DNA of 20,424 nt from DATKZH01 sp964475955. Its GTDB lineage: Bacteria; Planctomycetota; Planctomycetia; Pirellulales; Thermoguttaceae. The notes beneath the pieces were generated by a model that saw nothing but the letters and a program-made list of their open reading frames with translations, searched no databases and was not told where the DNA came from. The stretch lies in contig CAYYZY010000145.1 in NCBI GenBank assembly GCA_964475955.1, positions 1 through 20,424 on the forward strand, written 5' to 3'. The stretch's first letter is position 1. Each line of letters starts with the position of its first letter. Shown one piece after another: positions 8,239-14,406 of this stretch. The translations under genes and the position numbers were made by a program.

Positions 8239-10011
8239 ATGACGCGACTGACGATCAACAACACGCCGGTCGAGGTCGCCGAGGGCACGACGATCCTCGG
8301 CGCGGCGCGGCAGGTTGGGGTGAAAATTCCCACGCTCTGCTACGTCGAGGGGCTTCAGGCGATCGGGGCCTGCCGCGTGTGCGTGGTCGAGATCGAGGGG
8401 GCGCAGAACCTGGCCGCCTCGTGCTCCACGCCCGTGGCCGAAGGCATGAAGGTGCGGACCAACACCCGGCGGGTGCGCGAGGCCCGGCGGCTGGTCGTCG
8501 AGCTGCTCCTTTCGGAGCACGACGGTGACTGCCAGACGTGCGACCGCCGCGAGGACTGCGAGCTTCAGACCCTTTCGGCGGAACTGGGGATCCGGTCGGT
8601 CTCCTACCAGGGGGAGCGCACGCGGAAGCGGATCGACACGTCGACCCCCGCGCTGGTGCGCGACCACGGCAAGTGCATCAAGTGCCGGCGGTGCGTGAGC
8701 GTGTGCGCCGAGACGCAGCACGTCGGCGCGCTGTGGCCGCAGGGCCGCGGCTTCGAGACGGCGATCGGCCCCGCCTTCAACCGCGAGCTGGCCGGCGTGC
8801 CGTGCGTTCAGTGCGGGCAGTGCGCGGCCGTGTGCCCGGTGGGGGCGATCACCGAGAAGGACCAGATCGACGAGGTCTGGGCGGCGATCGACGACCCCGA
8901 CAAGCACGTGGTCGTGCAGACCGCCCCGGCCATCCGGGCCGCCCTGGGCGAATGCTTCGGCTACGAGTCCGGCACGCTGGTCACCGGCAAGATGGTCGCC
9001 GCGCTCAAGCGGCTCGGGTTCGACGCCGTGTTCGACACGAACTTCGCCGCCGACCTGACCATTATGGAGGAGGGCAGCGAGCTGCTGGGGCGGCTTCGCC
9101 GGGCCTTGCTCGAAGGCCAATCCGTGGCCCTGCCCATGTTCACCAGTTGCTCGCCCGGCTGGATCAAGTTCGTGGAGCATTTTTTCCCCGACATGCTCCC
9201 GAACCTCTCCACCTGCAAGTCGCCGCAGCAGATGTTCGGCGCGGTGGCCAAGACCTACTACGCGCGCAAGCTCGACCTGCGGCCGGAGCAGGTGTTCGTC
9301 GCCTCGGTGATGCCCTGCACGGCCAAGAAGTACGAGTGCGGCCGGCCGGAGATGGCGGCCAGCGGCGCGCGCGACGTCGACGTCGTGCTCACCACGCGCG
9401 AGCTGGGCAAGATGATCCGCACCGCGGGAATCGACTTCCCCAACCTGCCCGACCAACCGATGGACGCCCCCCTGGGCCTCTCGACCGGCGCCGCCGACGT
9501 CTTCGCCAACACCGGCGGCGTGATGGAAGCCGCCCTGCGCACCGCCTACGAAATCGTCACCGGCCGACCGCTGCCGATGGACAACCTGCACGTGGCCTCC
9601 GTGGCCGGGCTGGAGGGCGTGAAGGAGGCCGCGCTGACCGTCGAAGGGACCCTGCCCGACTGGGCGTTCCTCGAAGGGGCCACGCTCAACGTGGCGGTCG
9701 CCCACGGGCTGGGGAACGCGGAGCGGGTGATCCGGGCGCTCGCGTCGGGCGAGAAGCAGTACCACTTCGTCGAGGTGATGACCTGCCGCGGCGGCTGCAT
9801 CGGGGGCGGCGGCCAGCCCCGCTTCACCACCAACGCGGTCCGCGAAGCCCGCATCGCCGCCATCTACCGCGAAGACGAAGGCAAGCCGCTTCGCAAGTCG
9901 CACGACAACCCCGAGATCGCCGCGCTCTACGAAGCGTTCCTCGGCAAGCCCCTCGGCGAGCTCTCCCACCAACTCCTGCACACGCACTACACGAAGCGGG
10001 AGCGGGTGTGA
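8239..10011 (+). CDS. hydA: multimeric [FeFe]-hydrogenase catalytic subunit HydA/HndD
   Basis: A 590-residue catalytic subunit resembling HndD. The N-terminal relay is complete: [2Fe-2S] ligands C34, C45, C48, C62; His-ligated cluster H94, C98, C101, C107; two [4Fe-4S] sets C146/C149/C152/C156 and C189/C192/C195/C199. The H-cluster domain has L1 TSCSPGW (302-308), L2 MPCTAKKYE (358-366) and L3 VEVMTCRGGCIGGGGQP (511-527). L1 differs from the textbook TSCCPGW: the residue before Pro is Ser305, and in the downstream segment usually reading S-[ST]-A-K-S-P there is a Cys (C326). L2 and L3 are intact. The small C-terminal part ends in SHQLLHTHYTKRERV, closely like HndD. Likely function is reversible H2 formation or oxidation coupled to ferredoxin and NAD(P)H with HydB and HydC. 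The maturases HydE, HydF and HydG are not in the window. Whether the L1 change affects the cluster is unknown. Confidence 0.9.
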   Translation: MTRLTINNTPVEVAEGTTILGAARQVGVKIPTLCYVEGLQAIGACRVCVVEIEGAQNLAASCSTPVAEGMKVRTNTRRVREARRLVVELLLSEHDGDCQTCDRREDCELQTLSAELGIRSVSYQGERTRKRIDTSTPALVRDHGKCIKCRRCVSVCAETQHVGALWPQGRGFETAIGPAFNRELAGVPCVQCGQCAAVCPVGAITEKDQIDEVWAAIDDPDKHVVVQTAPAIRAALGECFGYESGTLVTGKMVAALKRLGFDAVFDTNFAADLTIMEEGSELLGRLRRALLEGQSVALPMFTSCSPGWIKFVEHFFPDMLPNLSTCKSPQQMFGAVAKTYYARKLDLRPEQVFVASVMPCTAKKYECGRPEMAASGARDVDVVLTTRELGKMIRTAGIDFPNLPDQPMDAPLGLSTGAADVFANTGGVMEAALRTAYEIVTGRPLPMDNLHVASVAGLEGVKEAALTVEGTLPDWAFLEGATLNVAVAHGLGNAERVIRALASGEKQYHFVEVMTCRGGCIGGGGQPRFTTNAVREARIAAIYREDEGKPLRKSHDNPEIAALYEAFLGKPLGELSHQLLHTHYTKRERV

Positions 10012-10029
10012 AGACACACGCGACGCCGT

Positions 10030-10058
10030 CTCGTTCCGAGGCTGCGCCTGGGAACGAG
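10030..10058. terminator. hairpin between convergent genes, possible bidirectional terminator
   Basis: A long inverted repeat: CTCGTTCC pairs with GGAACGAG, then one G/G mismatch, then AGGC pairs with GCCT around a TGC loop. It lies 18 bases after the hydA stop and 30 bases before the end of the convergent ACT gene, the expected place for a two-way terminator. There is no T-run on either side. Its core (AGGCTGCGCCT) resembles the AGGCTCCGCCT palindromes at 17961-18005, so it may equally be a dispersed palindromic repeat used as a terminator. Confidence 0.5.
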
Positions 10059-10088
10059 CTGAACAGCCGGGGAACGACGCCGTGCGCG

Positions 10089-10532
10089 CTACTCCTCCTC
10101 CAGGCGGTCGTAGAGGTGGATCGGGCTGACGGGGTTGACGCCGGCGCGGGTGAGGGCGGAGATGGCGGCGTCGAGGTCGTCGAAGCGGAAGACGAGCACC
10201 GCCCGGTTGCCGAGCCGCGAGGTGAAAGCGTACATATACTCCACGTTGACGCCCGACTGCTCGAACAGGCTCAGCAGCTCGACCAGGCCGCCCGGCTTGT
10301 CGCCGACCTCGATCGCCAAGACCTCCGTCACGGCGACCGCGCAGCCGGCCTCCTCGAGCACCTCCCGCGCCCGCTTCCACTCCCGCACGATCAGCCGCAG
10401 GATGCCGAACTGCCCCGTGTCGGCCAGCGAAAGCGTGACGATGTTGATGCCCGCGTCGGCCAACAGCCGGCAAGGGACGATCATGTGGCCGGGCTGGTTC
10501 TCCAGGAACAGGGAGATCTGTGGGATTTTCAT
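10089..10532 (-). CDS. tandem ACT-domain amino-acid-binding protein
   Basis: A 147-residue protein made of two ACT-like domains (about 1-70 and 71-147), each with the beta-alpha-beta-beta-alpha-beta pattern. The first begins ISLFLENQPGHM and the second IEVGDKPGGLVEL; the N/D-[QK]-PG turn before a helix is the usual ligand-binding loop of ACT domains. There is no catalytic domain, so the protein is probably a small sensor or allosteric partner binding an amino acid or aromatic ligand. Stand-alone tandem-ACT proteins of this kind are commonly found next to PaaK-type ligases and indolepyruvate:ferredoxin oxidoreductase genes in anaerobes; here PaaK is the next gene upstream on the same strand. 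The ATG at 10532 is the only sensible start, because the longer open frame runs into the tandem repeat and the N gap. Confidence 0.8.
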   Translation of the reverse strand: MKIPQISLFLENQPGHMIVPCRLLADAGINIVTLSLADTGQFGILRLIVREWKRAREVLEEAGCAVAVTEVLAIEVGDKPGGLVELLSLFEQSGVNVEYMYAFTSRLGNRAVLVFRFDDLDAAISALTRAGVNPVSPIHLYDRLEEE

Positions 10533-10545
10533 GGGCGGGCCGGGG

Positions 10546-10600
10546 CTGGAGGTTGAGGGTTGACAGTTCAGGGTTGACAGTTGAGGTTTGAAAGTTGAGG
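10546..10600. repeat. TTGAGGG/TTGAAAG heptad repeat, left of gap
   Basis: Imperfect heptads alternate between TTGAGGG, TTGACAG, TTCAGGG and TTGAAAG, with a 14-base superperiod. All 55 bases recur without change at 10701-10755 on the other side of the N run. Confidence 0.85.
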
Positions 10601-10700
10601 NNNNNNNNNNNNNNNNNNNNNNNNNNNNNNNNNNNNNNNNNNNNNNNNNNNNNNNNNNNNNNNNNNNNNNNNNNNNNNNNNNNNNNNNNNNNNNNNNNNN
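10601..10700. other. assembly gap of 100 N
   Basis: Exactly 100 N, the usual placeholder for a scaffold gap of unknown length. It falls inside a low-complexity tandem repeat, a typical place for short-read assembly to break. Confidence 0.98.
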
Positions 10701-10797
10701 CTGGAGGTTGAGGGTTGACAGTTCAGGGTTGACAGTTGAGGTTTGAAAGTTGAGGGTTGAAAGTTGAGGGTTGAAAGTTGAGGGTTGAAAGTTGAGG
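10701..10797. repeat. TTGAGGG/TTGAAAG heptad repeat, right of gap
   Basis: The first 55 bases are identical to 10546-10600. From 10742 to 10797 there are four tandem 14-base units of the form GTTGAAAGTTGAGG, the first with T in place of the initial G. Repeats of this wording recur in many planctomycete and verrucomicrobial genomes (from memory) and give spurious open frames when translated. Confidence 0.85.
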
Positions 10798-10916
10798 GTC
10801 GGGGCTGGGCTTAGGAGACTTTCCGGGTGTGCTTCCCGGGTCAAGGTCCGAGAGCCTGGTTGCGTTGCGAAGGCACGTCGTGAAGGGGCATCCCTCGGGG
10901 GTTCTGTTTCTCATTC

Positions 10917-10973
10917 TGCGAAGCGGGACTTCGCGGACAGGGGTTCCCAAGCTGGAGCTTAGGAACCAGAAAG
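10917..10973 (+). repeat. dispersed 57-base double-hairpin element, copy B
   Basis: The second copy of the element at 4138-4194: CGAAG/CTTCG (10919-10933), then GGTTCC/GGAACC (10942-10967) with AAGC/GCTT inside, ending CCAGAAAG as in copy A. Within both copies the order and spacing of the two hairpins agree exactly. Confidence 0.7.
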
Positions 10974-11061
10974 GAGGAACTTGGGAACAAGAGAGGCAAT
11001 GGGTTGCGACGGGAGACGCCTGGACGCGAAGCGTCGTAACGATATGAAACAACGCGGCGTC

Positions 11062-11090
11062 TCATCCTTCATCCTTCATCCTTCATCCTT
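11062..11090. repeat. TCATCCT tandem repeat
   Basis: Four perfect units of the heptamer TCATCCT plus one base. It starts 14 bases after the paaK stop in the direction of transcription. Like the other tandem array in this spacer, the period is 7. Confidence 0.9.
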
Positions 11091-11103
11091 CTCCCCTCCC
11101 CCC

Positions 11104-12441
11104 TCACCCACTCCGTCTGTCGATCACCCGCCGGCCCGGCTCGGCGCCGCGATCGATGCTGTGCGGCTCGACGAGGCGCACAGGCACGCGCACGCCGACG
11201 GTGTGCGCGATTTCGCGGGCGAGACGGCTCCGCAGGCTTTCCATGGCGCTGACCTGGTCGCTGAAGATCTCCGGCGTGACCTCGATCTGCACCTCGACCC
11301 GGTCGAGCCCTTCTTTTTGGGTCAATACAATCTGATACGAAGGAACCGCTCCCTCGACGGCCAGCAGGGCCGCCTCGATTTGCGACGGGAACACGTTCAC
11401 CCCCTGAACCACCGCCACGTCGTCGGCGTGCCGGACGATGCGGCGGATCCGCTGCATGGTGCGGCCGCACGGGCACGGCTCGGCGACGATCGCCGCCAGA
11501 TCGGGCGTGCGGTAGCGGACTAGCGGCATCGCCTCGCGCGAAAGCGTGGTCAGCACCAACTCGCCCTCCTCGCCGTCGGGGAGCAGGGCGCCCGTCTCGG
11601 GATTGACGACCTCCGGGTAGAAGTGGTCTTCGAACACGTGGAGGCCGTCCTGCACGTGGCATTCGGCGGCGATGCCGGGGCCGATGATTTCGGGCAGGCC
11701 GTAGACGTCGTACGCCTTGATGCCGGCCGACCGCTCGATCTTGCGGCGCGTGGCCTCGCTACGGGGCCCGGCCACCAGCACGGCGGCCCGCAACGGGAGG
11801 TCGCGCAGGTCGACGCCCAGCTTCTCGGCCCGGTCGAGCAGGTGGAGGAAGTAGCTGGGCGTAGAGCAGATGGCCGACACGCCGAAGTCCTTCATCACCA
11901 TGATCTGGTGATCGGTGTCGCCGCCGGAGACGGGGATCACCGTGGCGCCCAGGGCCTCCGCCCCGTAGTGCAGGCCCAGCCCGTCGCTGAACAGGTTGTA
12001 GCCGCACGCGTTCTGGATCACGTCGCCGCGGTGGATGCCGCAGGAGGCGAGGCTGCGGACGATCACCTCGGCCCACTGTTCGAGGTCGCCCCGGGTGGCG
12101 CCCACGACGATCGGTTTCCCGGTAGTGCCGCTGGGGGGGTGCAGGTGGGCGATCTGCTGGACCGGCACGGCGAACATGGCCGAAGGGTACGCGTCGGCCA
12201 AGTCGGCCTTGGCCGTAAAGGGGAGCTTGGCCAGGTCGTCCACGCCGCCGACGTCGGCCGGCGTCAGCCCGTATTTGTTCATCCGCTGCCGGTAGAGCGG
12301 CACGTGCTCGAAGGCCCGGGCGACCACGTCGCGGAGGCGCTGCGATTGCAGGCAGCGCAAGGGCTCGCGGGGCACGTAGTCGGGGCTGGAAGCCGGGTGG
12401 AACGCTGCCGGGGTGTCGTGGGCGGCGACGGCCGAGTTCAT
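11104..12441 (-). CDS. phenylacetate-CoA ligase family AMP-forming ligase
   Basis: A 445-residue member of the PaaK branch of adenylate-forming enzymes, which activate an aryl or related carboxylate with ATP and then form the CoA thioester. The ATP-binding loop is HPPSGTTGKP (101-110). Also visible are NLFSDGLGLHYGAE (149-162), VYGLPEIIGPGIAAEC (246-261), YRTPDLA (310-316), CPCGRTMQRI (323-332) and GVNVFPSQIE (347-356) at the hinge to the C-terminal domain. Several residues differ from classic PaaK: HPPSG for HASSG, AGPRSE (224-229) for AEPWSE, YGLPE for YGLSE and RHADD (337-341) for the GRxDDM motif. Substrate may therefore not be phenylacetate, so I give no gene symbol. The start at 12441 has GAGAGGA about 9 bases upstream. 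The companion ACT gene lies downstream. No IOR or phenylacetate ring-epoxidation genes are in the window. Confidence 0.85.
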   Translation of the reverse strand: MNSAVAAHDTPAAFHPASSPDYVPREPLRCLQSQRLRDVVARAFEHVPLYRQRMNKYGLTPADVGGVDDLAKLPFTAKADLADAYPSAMFAVPVQQIAHLHPPSGTTGKPIVVGATRGDLEQWAEVIVRSLASCGIHRGDVIQNACGYNLFSDGLGLHYGAEALGATVIPVSGGDTDHQIMVMKDFGVSAICSTPSYFLHLLDRAEKLGVDLRDLPLRAAVLVAGPRSEATRRKIERSAGIKAYDVYGLPEIIGPGIAAECHVQDGLHVFEDHFYPEVVNPETGALLPDGEEGELVLTTLSREAMPLVRYRTPDLAAIVAEPCPCGRTMQRIRRIVRHADDVAVVQGVNVFPSQIEAALLAVEGAVPSYQIVLTQKEGLDRVEVQIEVTPEIFSDQVSAMESLRSRLAREIAHTVGVRVPVRLVEPHSIDRGAEPGRRVIDRRSG

Positions 12442-12482
12442 CGTCGGGGTTCCTCTCTTCGGGGATCCGTGCGCACCGAACC

Positions 12483-12514
12483 GACTTGGCTGTAACCGGC
12501 CTTGGTTGTAACCG
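12483..12514 (-). promoter_or_regulatory. tandem 16-base direct repeat, possible operator
   Basis: Two adjacent 16-base units, GACTTGGCTGTAACCG (12483-12498) and GCCTTGGTTGTAACCG (12499-12514), agree at 14 of 16 positions. The upper unit contains GGTTGTAACC, a palindrome apart from its central two bases, and covers the predicted -10 box of the paaK-like gene. This arrangement is typical of a repressor or activator binding site, but the regulator is unknown. Confidence 0.4.
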
Positions 12515-12532
12515 CTGCCCCAGCCCGGTCAA
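12505..12532 (-). promoter_or_regulatory. promoter of the paaK-like gene
   Basis: On the minus strand TTGACC (12532-12527) and TACAAC (12510-12505) are separated by 16 bases. The -35 box matches 5 of 6 and the -10 box 4 of 6 consensus positions. The start codon is about 64 bases downstream. Confidence 0.45.
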
Positions 12533-12659
12533 CACCTGGGAGGCAATTGTGGCGGCAAACCGGGGCACCTGCAAGCCCGGCCCCGAGGCAGCGAAACCGG
12601 GTGGACCTGCAAGAAGGATCCAAAGGACGGTGCGCGTTTCCTGGGCGCGGGGGATGCGA

Positions 12660-12732
12660 CTGTAGGGAACGGCCTCTGTGCCGCTGCGGAATCGCCGACG
12701 GGCCGGAACGTCGCGACGGGCGTTCCCTACAG
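12660..12732. repeat. element bounded by 12-base perfect inverted repeats
   Basis: CTGTAGGGAACG at 12660-12671 and CGTTCCCTACAG at 12721-12732 are perfect inverted repeats 49 bases apart. The interior contains a further GC-rich partial palindrome. There is no coding capacity. It may be a small palindromic repeat or a MITE-like remnant; no flanking target duplication is obvious. Confidence 0.6.
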
Positions 12733-12764
12733 CTTGTGTCGGCCAGTCGCGCACGGCCATTTGG

Positions 12765-12850
12765 GGGGGTGGCTCGAGCGCAGCGAGCCCCCAGTCGGCC
12801 GTTGACCGGGGGCTCGTCTATCGTTCCTCGCGACTCGACCCCGGCCACCC
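12765..12850 (+). repeat. composite dispersed repeat, copy 1
   Basis: Two boxes are shared exactly with a second locus: TCGAGCGCAGCGAGCCC (12774-12790, also 19487-19503) and CTCGACCCCGGCCACCC (12834-12850, also 19529-19545). The first box sits inside a quasi-palindrome that begins GGGGGTGGCTCG. Order and orientation are the same at both loci, but the distance between box starts is 60 bases here and 42 there. Confidence 0.7.
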
Positions 12851-12876
12851 CGGCGCGGGTGGCGAAAAGCGCGCGG

Positions 12877-14406
12877 CTATGCCTCGCCCCCGCTCTGGTC
12901 CGCGTCGTCGGGCTTCGGTTCCGGCGGGGCCGGTTCGGGGGCTTCGGGCAGGTCGAGCTGGTCGCGGAACGAGGCGACGCCGAGCACGACTTCCCGGCCC
13001 TCGTCGAGCCCCTCGGTGATCACGACTTCCTTGTCGTTGGTCGCGCCGACGGTCACCGGGCGGGCCGCCAGACGCTGACCGTCGCGGACCGCGCAGTAGT
13101 GCCGCCCCTGGTGCTCGAAGACCGCCTGGACGGGAAGCAGCAGCACGTCGTCGAGCCGCTCGACGCGCACGCACACCTTGGCGGTCATGCCAGGCCGCAG
13201 TTGCACCTCTTCCGGGAAGTCGTGGATGCTGACAATCGCCTCGTACTCCTTGATGTTTCCCGACCACCAGCCCGAAGGCAGGGGGAACTCGTCGACCTTC
13301 TCGACTGTGCCGTTCAGTTGGGTGCCGGGGAAGGCGTCGAGCTCGATCGTGGCCGGCAGGCCCTTCTCGAGCAGGGCGACCCGGGCCTCGTTGATCTTGG
13401 CCTTCACCTGCATGACGCGGGGATCGGGCAGCCGGATGATCGTCTGACGCTCGCGCATCCGGGTCCCCTCTTCGATGACCACGCGCTCGCGCCCGCGGTG
13501 GTCGGTCACGTTGGCGTAGACGACCTGGCCCGCCTGCGGCGCGCGAATCGTGCACCGGTCGATCTGCTCCTCGAGATCGGCGAGCTTGGCCATGTGGAGA
13601 TGGTGGATGTGCTTGCGCGATTCGAGCCGCGACTGGGCCGTGTTGATGTTGGCCTCCAGCTCGAGCAGCTTCTTGGGCTTGGCGTACTTGTCGAGCACCT
13701 CCAGGGCGGTCCGGGCGCGCTCCACGGCGATCCTCTTCTCCTCGACGTCGAACTGGTCGGACTGCAACGTGCGATCCGACAGAAAACCCTTCTCGTGAAG
13801 CACCGTGCTGTCGGCGAGGTACTGCTCGGCGCGGACCAGCGCCTCCTCGGCCAGCGAAATGTTCCCCTGGAGTTTTTTCTTCTGCTCCAGGTACGTGCCT
13901 TCGAGATACTGCTGCTTGTTGATCAGGGCCGTTTCGTAGCTGTTCTGGTACTGGATCAGATAGGCTTCGCTCGAGTTGCACTCGATCCGCTGCTCGAGGA
14001 GCTCGTCTTCCAGCCAGGAGGAGTCGAGCTTGACCAAGAGATCGGGCGGTTCCTCGCCCGGCTCGCTGGGCTCCCAGTCGGGGGCGGGCTCGACGTACGT
14101 GCCTTCGGGGATGATCCAGAGGATCATCACTCTTCCGCCGTAGTCGACCTCGCAGCGAACGTCGACGTTCTTCGCGCTTTCGACGTTCCCGTGCTCGGTG
14201 ATCTCGTGGATGAACGTGCCGCGCCGAACCGCGCACGTCTCCGGGCCGGTCTCTTCCACGGCCTGCGAGAATCGCGGCAGCCCCAGCCACACCAGCAGCG
14301 GGATCGCCGCCACCATGGGGATGGCAAACAACAGCCCCCGAGGACCCAAGCCTCGCGACCGGCCCGACTGAGTTGTACCCGCGGCAGTGGAGGGTGCTGA
14401 GTCCAT
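12877..14406 (-). CDS. HlyD/RND-type periplasmic adaptor (membrane fusion protein)
   Basis: A 509-residue membrane-fusion protein. A single N-terminal membrane anchor (about 21-43, GLGPRGLLFAIPMVAAIPLL onward) precedes the lipoyl-like half-motif around 65-105. A long helical hairpin (about 130-284, rich in E, K, L, Q) is followed by the second lipoyl half CTIRAPQAGQVVY (285-297). A beta-barrel region (about 320-420) and a membrane-proximal domain follow, then an acidic proline-rich tail. Such adaptors bridge an inner-membrane ABC or RND pump to an outer-membrane channel. The acidic, proline-rich insertion at about 107-122, between the first lipoyl half and the hairpin, is unusual. No pump or TolC-like gene is next to it, so partner and cargo are unknown. 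The ATG at 14406 lacks a clear ribosome binding site, but a strong promoter lies about 108 bases upstream. Confidence 0.82.
   Translation of the reverse strand: MDSAPSTAAGTTQSGRSRGLGPRGLLFAIPMVAAIPLLVWLGLPRFSQAVEETGPETCAVRRGTFIHEITEHGNVESAKNVDVRCEVDYGGRVMILWIIPEGTYVEPAPDWEPSEPGEEPPDLLVKLDSSWLEDELLEQRIECNSSEAYLIQYQNSYETALINKQQYLEGTYLEQKKKLQGNISLAEEALVRAEQYLADSTVLHEKGFLSDRTLQSDQFDVEEKRIAVERARTALEVLDKYAKPKKLLELEANINTAQSRLESRKHIHHLHMAKLADLEEQIDRCTIRAPQAGQVVYANVTDHRGRERVVIEEGTRMRERQTIIRLPDPRVMQVKAKINEARVALLEKGLPATIELDAFPGTQLNGTVEKVDEFPLPSGWWSGNIKEYEAIVSIHDFPEEVQLRPGMTAKVCVRVERLDDVLLLPVQAVFEHQGRHYCAVRDGQRLAARPVTVGATNDKEVVITEGLDEGREVVLGVASFRDQLDLPEAPEPAPPEPKPDDADQSGGEA

Larger units (their letters stand above)
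10533..11103. other. repeat-filled spacer between the PaaK and ACT genes
   Basis: These 571 bases hold no gene. They contain a 14-base tandem repeat interrupted by the assembly gap, one copy of the 57-base dispersed element and a 7-base tandem repeat next to the paaK stop. If the N run is an artefact of overlapping contig ends, the true spacer is about 416 bases. Confidence 0.7.
12442..12876. other. intergenic region upstream of paaK-like gene
   Basis: These 435 bases between two minus-strand genes hold the paaK promoter and its tandem repeats (12483-12532), an inverted-repeat element (12660-12732) and a composite dispersed repeat (12765-12850). Nothing nameable is seen in 12533-12659. No gene is supported. 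Confidence 0.7.

Noticed and set aside
4867..10473. A minus-strand open frame of about 1870 codons opposite the hydrogenase operon
   Set aside because: High GC content and codon bias on the plus strand suppress stops on the opposite strand. Its translation is low-complexity (A, R, G, H, D), has no recognisable domain, and lies antisense to three clearly identified genes.
10546..10797. Possible CRISPR array
   Set aside because: The units are 7 and 14 bases long and directly abutting, with no unique spacers and no cas genes nearby.
10533..10844. N-terminal extension of the ACT protein through the tandem repeat
   Set aside because: It reads through the 100 N placeholder and translates the heptad repeat into low-complexity sequence; the ACT fold begins exactly at the ATG at 10532.
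12502..14400. A plus-strand open frame of about 630 codons opposite the adaptor gene
   Set aside because: It mirrors the adaptor coding sequence, has no domain of its own and no convincing start signals.
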